This document shows, piece by piece, positions 32,630 to 41,795 of a stretch of 64,000 bases of DNA (position 1 is its first letter; the number at the start of each line of letters is the position of its first letter). Location of the stretch: NCBI GenBank assembly GCA_003248805.1, contig QFQY01000030.1, positions 1 through 64,000 of the forward strand. Reading direction: 5' to 3'. Below the pieces are notes generated by a model. The model was not told where the DNA came from, ran no database searches, and saw only the letters and a program-made list of their open reading frames with translations. The position numbers and the translations under genes are program-made. The DNA is from Chelatococcus sp. GTDB taxonomy: Bacteria; Pseudomonadota; Alphaproteobacteria; Rhizobiales; Beijerinckiaceae.

Positions 32630-33748
32630 GTGAAACCTGACTACGACATCGCAGTGATCGGCGGGGGCCTGGTCGGCACCGCCATCGCCTACGGACTGGC
32701 GAAAACCGGCCAGCGCGTCGCCCTGCTGGATGAGGACGACCGCGCCCGGCGTGCCTCCGTGGCGAATTTCTCGCTGATCTGGGTGCAGACCAAGGGGCTC
32801 GGCATGCCCGAATATGCCGACTGGTCACGCGGCGCCGCCGATCTCTGGCCGCAGTTCCGTGACGAGATCGCGGCCCTGACCGATATCGATCTCGCCTTCA
32901 CCCGGCCGGGCGGCTTCCATCTGTGCCTGTCCGAGGCCGAGGTCGAGGCGCGCTCGTCGCATCTCGCCCGCATCAACGCCCAGCCGGGCATGACTCCCCT
33001 GCCCTACGAGATTCTCGGCCACAACGCCGTGCGCGAGATGCTGCCGGATATCGGCCCCGAGGTCGTGGGGGCGAGCTATTGCCCGCTCGACGGCCAGTGC
33101 AATTCGATGCGCCTCTTCTGGGGGCTGCACACCGCCTTTCATCGCTCCGGCGGCCACTATCTCAGCCGGCACCGGGTCGAGACGCTCGCGGCGAAGGACG
33201 GCGGCTTCATCGCCGAGACCCGAGCCGGCACCGTCGCCGCCGGAAAGGTGGTGATCGCCGCCGGCAACGACAGCGGCCGACTCGGCGCGATGGTGGGCAT
33301 CGATGCGCCGGTCAGGCCGCAGCGCGGCCAGGTTCTGGTGACCGAGCGTATGAAGCCCTTCCTGCATTACCCGACCATCACGGTGCGCCAGGCCGACGAG
33401 GGATCGGTCATGCTGGGCGACGCCATCGAGGAGGGCGATACGAGCCTCGTCGTCGGCACCGACGTTCTCGCCAAGATGGCCGACCGCGCACGGCGGATGT
33501 TTCCCGGGCTCGGCAACGTCAACATCGTGCGGACATGGGCGGCCCAGCGGGTGATGACCAAGGATGGCTGCCCGATCTACGACGAGTCCCGCGAGCATCC
33601 CGGCGCCTTCGTCGCCAATTGCCACAGCGGCGTGACCCTGGCGCCGCGCCATGCCCAGACGCTCGCACCGCTGATCGCAGCCTCGCGCGTCGCAGTCGAG
33701 CTGCCGGCCTTCGGAACGGGGAGGTTCGATGTTTCGACGGTTCACTGA
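32630..33748 (+). CDS. FAD-dependent oxidoreductase, DadA/HcnC-like (beta subunit of opine/hydroxyproline-type dehydrogenase)
   Basis: 372 residues from GTG 32630. The FAD fingerprint YDIAVIGGGLVGTAIAYGLA is at the N-terminus, with FSLIWVQTKGLG and a C-terminal GPxx-type region (NCHSGVTLAPRHAQTLAP) characteristic of glycine oxidase/DadA-type flavoproteins. The gene overlaps the 2Fe-2S gene by 20 bases. With the next two genes it makes the three-part set known from opine oxidases, D-hydroxyproline dehydrogenase and hydrogen cyanide synthase. It would oxidise a secondary or primary amine. Confidence 0.88.
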   Translation: MKPDYDIAVIGGGLVGTAIAYGLAKTGQRVALLDEDDRARRASVANFSLIWVQTKGLGMPEYADWSRGAADLWPQFRDEIAALTDIDLAFTRPGGFHLCLSEAEVEARSSHLARINAQPGMTPLPYEILGHNAVREMLPDIGPEVVGASYCPLDGQCNSMRLFWGLHTAFHRSGGHYLSRHRVETLAAKDGGFIAETRAGTVAAGKVVIAAGNDSGRLGAMVGIDAPVRPQRGQVLVTERMKPFLHYPTITVRQADEGSVMLGDAIEEGDTSLVVGTDVLAKMADRARRMFPGLGNVNIVRTWAAQRVMTKDGCPIYDESREHPGAFVANCHSGVTLAPRHAQTLAPLIAASRVAVELPAFGTGRFDVSTVH

Positions 33749-34025
33749 TCGCGATCAACGCAGCGTGACCATCACGGTCGATGGCCGCCCGATCGCGGCG
33801 AAGGCGACGGACTCCGTCGCCGCCGCGATGTTCGCGGCCGGCATCGCCTCCTGCCGAACGACCGTCGTGGAGGAGAAGCCGCGCGGCCCCTATTGCATGA
33901 TGGGCGTCTGCTTCGACTGCCTGGTCGTGATCGACGGAATCGGCAGCCGGCAGGGCTGCATGACGCGGGTGCGCGACGGCATGGTCGTGGAATCGCAGAA
34001 TGGCCGCCGGGAGATCGGGCGATGA
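33729..34025 (+). CDS. small (2Fe-2S)-binding subunit (HcnA/OoxA-N-like)
   Basis: 98 residues. Cysteines at 42, 56, 61, 64 and 77 (SCRTT, YCMMGVCFDC, QGCMTR) form the ferredoxin-type cluster motif of the small subunit in opine/hydroxyproline dehydrogenases. It overlaps both neighbours (20 and 4 bases), which implies tight stoichiometry. Confidence 0.9.
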   Translation: MFRRFTDRDQRSVTITVDGRPIAAKATDSVAAAMFAAGIASCRTTVVEEKPRGPYCMMGVCFDCLVVIDGIGSRQGCMTRVRDGMVVESQNGRREIGR

Positions 34026-35443
34026 CGGACGAACCGCTCCCCAAGGCCTGCGACCTCGCGGTGATCGGCGCCGGCCCCGCCGGCATGGCGGCGGCCGCGA
34101 CAGCCGCGGCCCTCGGCCTCTCCACCGTCCTGCTCGACGAGCAGCCGGCTCCGGGCGGCCAGATCTATCGCGGCATCACCGAGGCCGCCGCCGCGACCCG
34201 CGCCGCACTCGGGGCCGATTACCGGCATGGCGAGGCGCTCGTCGCGGCACTGGACGCGAGCAAGGCGCTCTACCGCCCTGGCAGTTCGGTCTTCGACGTT
34301 TCCCCATCCGGCGAGATCGCCTTCCTTTCGGGAGGCCACACGCACATGCTGCGGGCGAAGCGCATCCTCGCCGCGACCGGCGGGCAGGAGCGCCCGTTCC
34401 CCATCGAGGGCTGGACGCTGCCCGGTGTCATGACGGCGGGCGCCGCGCAGACACTGCTCAAGCAGGCCGATCTCGTGCCGTCCGGACGGGTCGTGCTCGC
34501 CGGCTCCGGGCCGCTGCTGTGGTTGCTCGCCGCCCAGATCCTGCGAGCCGGCGGCGCGATCGCGCTGATCCTGGAGACCACACCGAAACGCAACTGGCGT
34601 GCGGCGCTGCCGCATCTGCCGCGCTTCCTCGCCTCGCCCTACGCGGCGAAGGGGCTGGCCCTGCTCGCCCGCGTGAAGCGGTCGGTCAAGGTGATCTCCG
34701 GCGTGTCCCATCTCCGGGCCTCGGGAGACGACCGGCTGCGCATGCTCGCCTATCGCTGCGGCGGCGAGGAGACCATCGTCGACGCCGACACGCTACTGCT
34801 CCATCACGGCGTCGTGCCGAGCCTGCATCTGCCGGACACGCTCGGCTGCCGCATCGGCTGGAACGAGGAGCAGAGAGCCTTCCAGCCGGAAGCAGACGAT
34901 TGGGGGGCGACGTCGGTCGATCATGTCGCCATCGCCGGCGACGGTGCGGGGATCGGCGGAGCGCGGTCGGCGGCCCGGCGCGGGCGGCTCGCCGCCTGGG
35001 ATGCCGCGTGCCGGCTCGGACGGATCGGCCGCGCGGAGCGCGACCGGCTCGGCGCCGGCGATCTTGCGGCGCTGAAGCGCGATCTCGCGGCGCGGCGCTT
35101 CCTCGATCTGCTCTACGAGCCGGCCGCTTCCTTCCGCGTCCCGACCGGGGACACCATCGTGTGCCGGTGCGAGGAGGTTTCAGCGGCCCGCATCGAGGCT
35201 CTGATCGCGCAGGGCGTGCTCGGACCGAACCAGCTCAAATTCTTCATGCGTTGCGGCATGGGCCCGTGCCAGGGGCGGCTCTGCGGCCTGACGGTGAGCG
35301 AGATGTTCGCCGCGGCCCGCGGCGTCTCTCCCGACGAGATCGGCCATTACCGGCTGAGGACGCCGATCAAGCCGGTCACCGTTGCCGAAATGGCGTCCCT
35401 GCCCTTCGACGAACACGCCGACAAGGCCGTGGTGAGACTATGA
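34022..35443 (+). CDS. NAD(P)/FAD oxidoreductase subunit with C-terminal 2Fe-2S (HcnB/OoxA-like)
   Basis: 473 residues, ATGA-coupled to the small subunit. Rossmann fingerprint CDLAVIGAGPAGMAAAATA at the start, a second nucleotide-binding glycine motif near residue 160 (RVVLAGSGPLLWLLAAQ), and a C-terminal BFD-like cluster site (CRCEEVS, CGMGPCQGRLCG). This is the alpha subunit that passes electrons from the amine-oxidising subunit. The stop overlaps the PLP-enzyme start. Confidence 0.9.
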   Translation: MTDEPLPKACDLAVIGAGPAGMAAAATAAALGLSTVLLDEQPAPGGQIYRGITEAAAATRAALGADYRHGEALVAALDASKALYRPGSSVFDVSPSGEIAFLSGGHTHMLRAKRILAATGGQERPFPIEGWTLPGVMTAGAAQTLLKQADLVPSGRVVLAGSGPLLWLLAAQILRAGGAIALILETTPKRNWRAALPHLPRFLASPYAAKGLALLARVKRSVKVISGVSHLRASGDDRLRMLAYRCGGEETIVDADTLLLHHGVVPSLHLPDTLGCRIGWNEEQRAFQPEADDWGATSVDHVAIAGDGAGIGGARSAARRGRLAAWDAACRLGRIGRAERDRLGAGDLAALKRDLAARRFLDLLYEPAASFRVPTGDTIVCRCEEVSAARIEALIAQGVLGPNQLKFFMRCGMGPCQGRLCGLTVSEMFAAARGVSPDEIGHYRLRTPIKPVTVAEMASLPFDEHADKAVVRL

Positions 35444-36765
35444 CGATGGACAGCGCATCCGCCCCTTCCTGGCTACACGAGGGATATTTCACCGCGGCTC
35501 CCGGCAGTGCCGATCCGGCGATCGCACGCCTGATCGACCGGGAGGAACGCCGCCAGCGCGAGTCGGTCGAGCTGGTCGCTTCCGAGAACTTCGTCAGCCG
35601 GGCCGTGCTCGCAGCCCAGGGCTCGGCCTTCACCAACAAGACGGTCGTCGGTTATCCGGGCCGACGCTTCCATGCCGGCGCGGAATGTGCGGACGAACTG
35701 GAGCGCCTGGCGATCGAGCGCGCCTGCGCGGCCTTTTCCTGCCGCTTCGCCAATGTCCAGCCGCATTCCGGCATCCAGGCCAATCTCGCCGTCTTCCGCG
35801 CCCTGCTTTCGCCGGGAGACGTCGTGCTGTCGATGTCGGGACAGGCCGGCGGACATTTCAGCCATGGCGGCCCCTCCAATCTCAGCGGCTCCATGGCGAA
35901 GTCCGTCTTCTACGGTGTCTCCCGCGAGAGCGGGTTGATCGACTACGACGATGTCCGGCACCTCGCCGAGACCCATCGGCCCAAGCTGATCGTCGCCGGT
36001 GGCGCCGCCTATCCGCGCGCGATCGACTTCGCCGCCCTGCGCGCGATCGCCGACGGCGTCGGCGCCAGGCTCTTGGTCGATATCGCGCATTTCGCCGGGC
36101 TGGTGGTTGCGGCGGTCCATCCCCACCCGTTTCCCTTCGCGGATATCGTCACGACGACCACCTACAAATCGCTGCGCGGCGCGCGCGGCGGCCTGATCCT
36201 GACCAATGACGAGGCCCTCGCCGCCACTCTGGAAAAGGACCTCTCGCCCGGCGTGCAGGGCAGCCCGCTCCTGCACGCGATCGCCGGCAAGGCCGTCTGC
36301 CTCGGCGAGGTGCTACGGCCGGACTTCAAGGCCTATGGCCGCGCCGTGCTGGACAATGCCCGCACCTTCGCCAGCGAGCTCGAAAGCGCGGGCGTGTCGG
36401 TGCTGACCGGCGGCACCGACACGCCGCTCGTCGTGGCCGACCTGCGCTCGCTGGGGCTGCGAGGGCAGGCCATGGTCGACAGCCTCGACCGGGCCGGCAT
36501 CACCTGCAACCGCTGCGAGATTCCCTTCGACGAAACCGATCCCGCCGAGACGTCCGGCCTGCGCTTCGGCCTGTCCGCCTGCACGACGCGCGGCCTCGGC
36601 CTCGACGGATCGCGCCGGATCGCCCGCTGGATCGCCGAATTGCTGCGCGCCCACGCCGCCGGCGCGCCGACAGTCGCCGGGCTCGAGGCGACGATCGGCC
36701 TGCGCGCGGCGGCCCTTATGAGCCCGCTGCCGCTCTACGCCGAAACGGGCCGGGCACCGCGATGA
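35440..36765 (+). CDS. serine hydroxymethyltransferase-like PLP enzyme with altered active-site motifs
   Basis: 441 residues. The fold is clearly SHMT: LIDREERRQRESVELVASEN, NVQPHSGIQANLAVF, LLVDIAHFAGLV and the PLP Lys243. The Lys motif is TTTTYKSLRGARGG, where the usual His before Lys is Tyr242 and the following Thr is Ser. The usual YPGKRYYGGCE is YPGRRFHAGAE, replacing active-site Tyr residues. It is translationally coupled (ATGA) to the oxidase subunits and the importer ATPase, so it is likely a specialised aldolase or hydroxymethyltransferase for an imported beta-hydroxy or alpha-substituted amino acid, not the housekeeping GlyA. Confidence 0.87.
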   Translation: MTMDSASAPSWLHEGYFTAAPGSADPAIARLIDREERRQRESVELVASENFVSRAVLAAQGSAFTNKTVVGYPGRRFHAGAECADELERLAIERACAAFSCRFANVQPHSGIQANLAVFRALLSPGDVVLSMSGQAGGHFSHGGPSNLSGSMAKSVFYGVSRESGLIDYDDVRHLAETHRPKLIVAGGAAYPRAIDFAALRAIADGVGARLLVDIAHFAGLVVAAVHPHPFPFADIVTTTTYKSLRGARGGLILTNDEALAATLEKDLSPGVQGSPLLHAIAGKAVCLGEVLRPDFKAYGRAVLDNARTFASELESAGVSVLTGGTDTPLVVADLRSLGLRGQAMVDSLDRAGITCNRCEIPFDETDPAETSGLRFGLSACTTRGLGLDGSRRIARWIAELLRAHAAGAPTVAGLEATIGLRAAALMSPLPLYAETGRAPR

Positions 36766-37808
36766 GCTATCTTCGCATCGAGGGGCTGACGAAGGATTTC
36801 GGTGGCTACAGGGCGGTCGACGGGCTGACGCTGACCATCGAGAAGGGCGAGTTCGTCTCCCTGCTCGGCCCCTCCGGCTGCGGCAAGACCACGACGCTGC
36901 AGATGATCGCCGGCTTCGTCGAGCCCAGCTCGGGTGTCGTGGTGCTGGACGGCAAGAACCTTCTCGCGGTTCCGCCCTATCGGCGCGGGCTCGGCATCGT
37001 GTTCCAGAGCTATGCCCTGTTCCCGCACATGACCGCCGCAGAAAACGTCGCCTTCGGCCTGGAGATGGCGGGTGTCGGCCGCGACGAGCGCCGCCGCCGG
37101 GCCGGTGAGATGCTCGACCTGGTCGGGCTGGGCGGCTTCGCAGACCGCTTTCCGCGCCGGATGTCGGGCGGGCAGCAGCAGCGCGTGGCGCTGGCCCGTG
37201 CGCTGGCGATCCGGCCCGGCATCCTGCTTCTCGACGAGCCCTTGTCCAATCTCGACGCGAAGCTGCGAGAGGGCATGCAGGTCGAACTCCGGGAGATCCA
37301 GCGCAAGCTCGGGACGACCACCGTGCTCGTCACCCACGACCAGGCCGAGGCGATGGCGCTGTCCGACCGGATCGTGGTGATGAACAAGGGCCGGGCCGAG
37401 CAGATCGGCCCTCCGGAGGACAGCTACGAGCGGCCGGCCACCGCCTTCGTGGCCGATTTCCTCGGACGCACCAACACGCTGCGGGCGCAGGCCGACGAGA
37501 ACGGCACGGTCCGGCTCTGCGACGTCCCGCTGCCGATCGCGAAAAGGCCACCCGGGCCGCTCTCCCTGTCGATCCGGCCGGAGAAAATCGGCTTCTCCGC
37601 CGCTGGCACCGGGCTGCTCGACGCCGTGGTGACCGCGCGGATCTTTCAGGGCACGCAGTGGCTCTACCAGTTGAAGACGCCAGCGGGAGCGGTCGTCGCC
37701 ATCCGCCAGAACGATGGCGGCGCGGGGCCGATCGAAGGCGCGCGCATCGGCCTGAGCTGGGCAGCCGAGCATTGTCTGGTCGATGTCGGAGCGAGGGACG
37801 CCTCGTGA
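36762..37808 (+). CDS. ABC transporter ATPase, PotA type
   Basis: 348 residues, starting inside the stop of the SHMT-like gene. Walker A GPSGCGKTTT (about residues 36-45), FQSYALFPHMTA, MSGGQQQRVALARAL, LLLDEPLSNLD and LVTHDQAEAM, then a TOBE domain. It serves the importer whose binding protein is at 31499. Confidence 0.93.
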   Translation: MSYLRIEGLTKDFGGYRAVDGLTLTIEKGEFVSLLGPSGCGKTTTLQMIAGFVEPSSGVVVLDGKNLLAVPPYRRGLGIVFQSYALFPHMTAAENVAFGLEMAGVGRDERRRRAGEMLDLVGLGGFADRFPRRMSGGQQQRVALARALAIRPGILLLDEPLSNLDAKLREGMQVELREIQRKLGTTTVLVTHDQAEAMALSDRIVVMNKGRAEQIGPPEDSYERPATAFVADFLGRTNTLRAQADENGTVRLCDVPLPIAKRPPGPLSLSIRPEKIGFSAAGTGLLDAVVTARIFQGTQWLYQLKTPAGAVVAIRQNDGGAGPIEGARIGLSWAAEHCLVDVGARDAS

Positions 37809-38689
37809 GCGCCGCGCCCTCGATCACCCGCGGTTCGCGGTCCTGGGCGCCCTATCTGCTCAGCCTGCCCGGCCTGCTGCTCTTCATCGGGATCGTCGTC
37901 GTGCCGATCGCGATGACGGGCCTGCTGTCCTTCCAGAGCTGGGACCGGGCCAAGGGCATCGGCGACGTGCTGGTGCTCGACCATTGGCGCGAGGTGTTGT
38001 CGGACGGCTATTTCGCCGAGATGTTCCTGCGGACCTTGCGGCTCGCCGTCCTCGTCACCGTCCTGACAGCGATCATCGGCGCGCCCGAGGCCTATGTCCT
38101 GCACCGCATGACGCCGCGCTGGAAGGGCTTGTGCCTGCTGGCGATCCTGGGCCCGCTGCTCATTTCCGTGGTCGCGCGCACGCTCGGCTGGGCCCTGCTC
38201 TTCGGCGGGGCCAACGGTGTCGTCAATCAAACGCTGATGAAGCTCGGCGCGATCTCCTCACCCCTGCCCTTCATGTTCACCGAAACGGGCGTCGTCATCG
38301 CGCTCGCGCATGTCCTGATGCCCTTCATGGTGCTCGCCGTCTCCGCCTCCCTGCAGAAGATCGACCCAAAGATCGAGCACGCCGCGGCCTCTCTCGGGGC
38401 GCGGCCGGCGACCGTCCTCTTCCGTATCGTTCTGCCGCAGATCGTGCCGGGGCTGCTGTCGGGGGCGATCATCGTCTTCGCGCTGGCGGCGAGTTCCTTC
38501 GCGACGCCCGCGATCATCGGCGGCCGCAGGCTCAAGGTCGCCTCGACGTTGATCTACGACGAGTTCCTGAACTCGCTGAACTGGCCGCTCGGTGCCGTGA
38601 TCGCGACGATCCTGCTGATCGCCCTCGTCGCGATCGTGGCGGGCAGCAACCGCATCGTCGAAAGGCGCTATTCCGAGGCTTTCTCATGA
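37805..38689 (+). CDS. ABC transporter permease, PotB type
   Basis: 294 residues from GTG 37805 (GTGA overlap). First helix APYLLSLPGLLLFIGIVVVP; EAA loop IEHAAASLGARPATVLFRIVLPQIVPG. Overlaps its downstream partner by 4 bases. Confidence 0.92.
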   Translation: MSAAPSITRGSRSWAPYLLSLPGLLLFIGIVVVPIAMTGLLSFQSWDRAKGIGDVLVLDHWREVLSDGYFAEMFLRTLRLAVLVTVLTAIIGAPEAYVLHRMTPRWKGLCLLAILGPLLISVVARTLGWALLFGGANGVVNQTLMKLGAISSPLPFMFTETGVVIALAHVLMPFMVLAVSASLQKIDPKIEHAAASLGARPATVLFRIVLPQIVPGLLSGAIIVFALAASSFATPAIIGGRRLKVASTLIYDEFLNSLNWPLGAVIATILLIALVAIVAGSNRIVERRYSEAFS

Positions 38690-39492
38690 GCCGCAACGGC
38701 CCGCTCGCGCTGGCGTTTCACTGCGCCTTCCTGATTTTCACCTTGGCCCCGATCGTGGTCGTATGCGTGGTCGCGTTTACGCCCGAGGGCTATCTCAGCC
38801 TGCCGGCGAACGGACTCTCGCTGCGCTGGTTCAGGGCCATCGCCGATTATCCGGAGTTCCTGCGGGCCGGCTGGACGAGCCTGACGCTCGGCCTGATCTC
38901 ATCGACGATCGTGCTCCTCTTCGCCGTGCCGGCGGCACTGGCGATCGCCCGCCACCGCTTCCCCGGCCGTGACGCGATCGCGACCCTGTTCCTGTCGCCG
39001 CTGATGATCCCGCATGCGGTACTGGGGATCGCGTTCCTGCGCTTCTTCACCCAGATCGGACTCGCGGGCACGATGACGGGCCTCGTGCTGTCGCATCTCG
39101 TCATCGTCATGCCCTTCGCCTTGCGGCTGACACTGGCCTCCGCGACGGGGTTGGATCCGCGCATCGAGCAGGCGGCCGTCTCGCTCGGCGCCACGAAGCT
39201 GCGCGTCTTCCGGCGCGTGACCTGGCCGCTGATCCTGCCCGGCGTGATCAGCGGGTGGGCGCTCGCCTTCATCCAGTCCTTCGACGAGGTGACCATGACG
39301 GTCTTCATCGCGACGCCGGGAACCGAAACCCTGCCGGTGCGGACCTTCCTCTACATCCAGGACAACATCGATCCGCTCGTCGCCTCCGTCTCGGCCTGTG
39401 TGATCGGCCTCACCGTCGCGATGCTACTCGCGATGGACCGGCTGTTCGGCCTGGAGCGCATCCTCCTGGGACGTGCCGAAGATCGAGCGTGA
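38686..39492 (+). CDS. ABC transporter permease, PotC type
   Basis: 268 residues. First helix ALAFHCAFLIFTLAPIVVVC; EAA loop IEQAAVSLGATKLRVFRRVTWPLILPG; FIQSFDEVTMTVFI is the PotC-type segment. It is the last gene of the operon and is followed directly by transposase debris. Confidence 0.92.
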   Translation: MSRNGPLALAFHCAFLIFTLAPIVVVCVVAFTPEGYLSLPANGLSLRWFRAIADYPEFLRAGWTSLTLGLISSTIVLLFAVPAALAIARHRFPGRDAIATLFLSPLMIPHAVLGIAFLRFFTQIGLAGTMTGLVLSHLVIVMPFALRLTLASATGLDPRIEQAAVSLGATKLRVFRRVTWPLILPGVISGWALAFIQSFDEVTMTVFIATPGTETLPVRTFLYIQDNIDPLVASVSACVIGLTVAMLLAMDRLFGLERILLGRAEDRA

Positions 39493-39499
39493 CCGTCGG

Positions 39500-39830
39500 C
39501 TTTCGGGAAAATCCGGGTTCCGCCGCCTCGCCGGCGATACGGCGCGGGCCGCGACCTGCGATGAAGTGAAGGCGTTGCGCCGTGAGGCACAGGCGCTGAA
39601 GCAGGCCGTGGCCGATCTGACCCTGGAAAGCCGGGATCATCCGCCTCGTCGAGGTCTCCCATCTGCCGGCGCGGCGCACGTTGGACAAGCTCGGCATGCC
39701 CCGCGCCACGTTCTATCGCCGCTATCTCATCGGCGGGATCGAGGCGTTCGCCGATCATCGCTCGCGGCCAGATCGCGTCTGGAACCGGATTCCTGACCCG
39801 ATCCGGGTCCTCAGGGCACCTGCCGGCCTG
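39500..39830 (+). pseudogene. frameshifted IS3-family transposase remnant
   Basis: Two pieces in different frames. About 39545-39630 encodes DEVKALRREAQALKQAVADL, like the end of IS3 OrfA. After a frameshift near 39631, about 39632-39805 encodes RLVEVSHLPARRTLDKLG, PRATFYRRYLIGGIEAFADH and RPDRVWNRIPD, like the start of an IS3 OrfB. The DDE core is missing. From 39830 to 40074 I see no gene or clear signal. Confidence 0.7.
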
Positions 39831-40074
39831 TATCCGAGCGCGAGCAAGACAGGTGGAGGCTTCGAGCTTGGTAGGTGCGAAGATCCGCGGATTGTTTGGA
39901 AAGCCGGTACGTCCTGTCGCGCACAGACGTCATCGCGAAAATCTAACCGGCACCGCAAGCGCGATTGTACCGCCACCCAGGCCAGCCGCGGAGCCGGCAT
40001 GATGCCGGGCTGCACGCCGCCGGGAAATCGCTTGTAGCGGTTGAGATGAGCGATTGGCTTCCGGTCGAGCTGCC

Positions 40075-40818
40075 TCAAGCGAGCCCAAGCAGCCAGTCGC
40101 GGTCGTGGCGAAGCGTCTCGCGTTGGAACCGGACCCCAAAGGTGCGTTCGAATTCGGGTCTGGCGATCAGCGTCGCTGCGGCCTCGTCCGCGATGACGCG
40201 GCCGCCGTCCATGAGCACGATCCGTTCGCAGAACCGCGCGGCGAGGTCGAGATCGTGCATCACGACGACGACGACGGCCTCCCGCGCCAATCGCTTGAGC
40301 CGCGCGACAAGATCGAGCCTATGGCGGATGTCGAGGCTGGCGCCGGGTTCGTCTGCGAGAATGATCGAAGGCCGTGTCGCCGTGACCGCAGCCAGCATGG
40401 TGCGTGCTCTTTCGCCGCCGGAGAGCTGGTGCCAGCGTCGCTGCGCCAGAGAAACGAGGTTGTGCTCGGCCAGGATCGCGTCGAGCGGATCGGCCCGCGC
40501 CGTTGCTCGGCCGGCTCCAAGAGCGACGATCTCGCGCACTGAATAATCCCAAGCCGGCTCGATCTGCTGCGGCAGGTAGCCGCTATGAGCGCCACGCTCG
40601 GCCGCGCTCCAATGTCCCAGATCGCGGCCGTCCCAAGCGACCGTGCCGCGATCCGGCCAGCGATAGCCGGCCAGCACACGCAGCAGCGTCGATTTTCCGG
40701 CGCCATTGGGGCCGATGAGCCCTGTCAGCTCTCCTGGCCTGAAGGTCAGCACGATGTCGTCGAGCAGCGTCTTGCTTCCGGCCCGGACGATGACGTTACG
40801 GCACTCTATCCCGGTCAT
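40075..40818 (-). CDS. ABC transporter ATPase, BtuD/FecE type
   Basis: 247 residues from ATG 40818, overlapping the permease stop. Walker A GPNGAGKSTLL, YLPQQIEPAW Q-loop, signature LSGGERARTMLA and Walker B IILADEPGASLD are present. It is the last gene of the riboswitch-led uptake operon; the type handles corrinoids, siderophores or heme. Confidence 0.9.
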   Translation of the reverse strand: MTGIECRNVIVRAGSKTLLDDIVLTFRPGELTGLIGPNGAGKSTLLRVLAGYRWPDRGTVAWDGRDLGHWSAAERGAHSGYLPQQIEPAWDYSVREIVALGAGRATARADPLDAILAEHNLVSLAQRRWHQLSGGERARTMLAAVTATRPSIILADEPGASLDIRHRLDLVARLKRLAREAVVVVVMHDLDLAARFCERIVLMDGGRVIADEAAATLIARPEFERTFGVRFQRETLRHDRDWLLGLA

Positions 40819-41795
40819 GCCTTGAGCCTCCGCGCCAGGAGGAACAGGAAGAAGGGACCACCAGCGAGCGCTGTGATCAGTCCGAGCGGAACTTCGGCCG
40901 GCGGCAGCACGGAGCGGGCGATGCCGTCGCCGATCGCGACGATCACGGCACCGATCCCGGCACTGAGCGGCAGGAGCGTGGCATGACGCGGCCCCGCCCA
41001 CCAGCGCGCGAGATGCGGCGCGATCAGCCCGACGAAGGCGACGAGCCCTCCGAAGGCGACGGCTGCGGCGACGATGGCCGCGCCGACCAGCACGGCACGG
41101 CGCGTGAAACGCCGGAGATCGAGGCCGAAGGCATGCGCCTGCTCATCGCCGAGGCCGAGCAGATCGAGGCCCGGCGCGAGCCAGGCCGCGAGCGCGAGCG
41201 CAAGTCCCGTGAGGAACAGCAGCAGTACCAACCCCTGCCGGTCCGGCGTCTGGATGCCGCCAAGCGTCCAACTCAGCACCACTTGGAGGTTCACTGAATC
41301 ATCCGACAAGGCGAGCATCAGGAAGGAGCGCAGAGCGCCGAGCATGGCCGCGACCGCAACGCCCGCGAGCAGCAGCCCTGCTGTATCGGGCCGTCCATGG
41401 AATCCGGCGACGGCCAGCACGATCCAGGTCGCGCCCCAGGCGCCGAGAAAGGACAGCGCCGCCAGCGTCGGCCCGCCGGGCAGGCCGAGTGGCACGAGGA
41501 GTGCGATGGTGGCGCCGATCGCAGCACCGCCCGAGCTGCCGAGCAGATAAGGCTCGGCCAACGGGTTGCGAAAAACGCCTTGGAAGATCGCGCCGCCGAG
41601 CCCGAGCAGAGCCCCGACGAGCGCGGCCGCGAGCACGCGCGGGATGCGCCAGACCAGGAGCAGCTGGCTGCCGAGCGAAGGATCGCCGGCCAGCGCGCGG
41701 GCGAGCTGTGTCGGCGAGGCCCAGTCATGCCCGGCCATGGCAGACGACAGCAGCGCGGCCAGCAGCGCGCTGACGAGCCAGAGGGCGCGGCTCAT
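40815..41795 (-). CDS. ABC transporter permease, BtuC/FecCD type
   Basis: 326 residues with roughly ten hydrophobic segments. Hallmarks: VWRIPRVLAAALVGALLGLGG, FRNPLAEPYLLGSSGGAA, GLVAFVGLIAPHLAR. Overlaps its neighbours by 4 bases at both ends. Confidence 0.92.
   Translation of the reverse strand: MSRALWLVSALLAALLSSAMAGHDWASPTQLARALAGDPSLGSQLLLVWRIPRVLAAALVGALLGLGGAIFQGVFRNPLAEPYLLGSSGGAAIGATIALLVPLGLPGGPTLAALSFLGAWGATWIVLAVAGFHGRPDTAGLLLAGVAVAAMLGALRSFLMLALSDDSVNLQVVLSWTLGGIQTPDRQGLVLLLFLTGLALALAAWLAPGLDLLGLGDEQAHAFGLDLRRFTRRAVLVGAAIVAAAVAFGGLVAFVGLIAPHLARWWAGPRHATLLPLSAGIGAVIVAIGDGIARSVLPPAEVPLGLITALAGGPFFLFLLARRLKA

Noticed and set aside
35440..36765. Housekeeping GlyA serine hydroxymethyltransferase
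   Set aside because: Active-site motifs differ at several positions and the gene is embedded in an oxidase/importer operon, so no glyA symbol was given.
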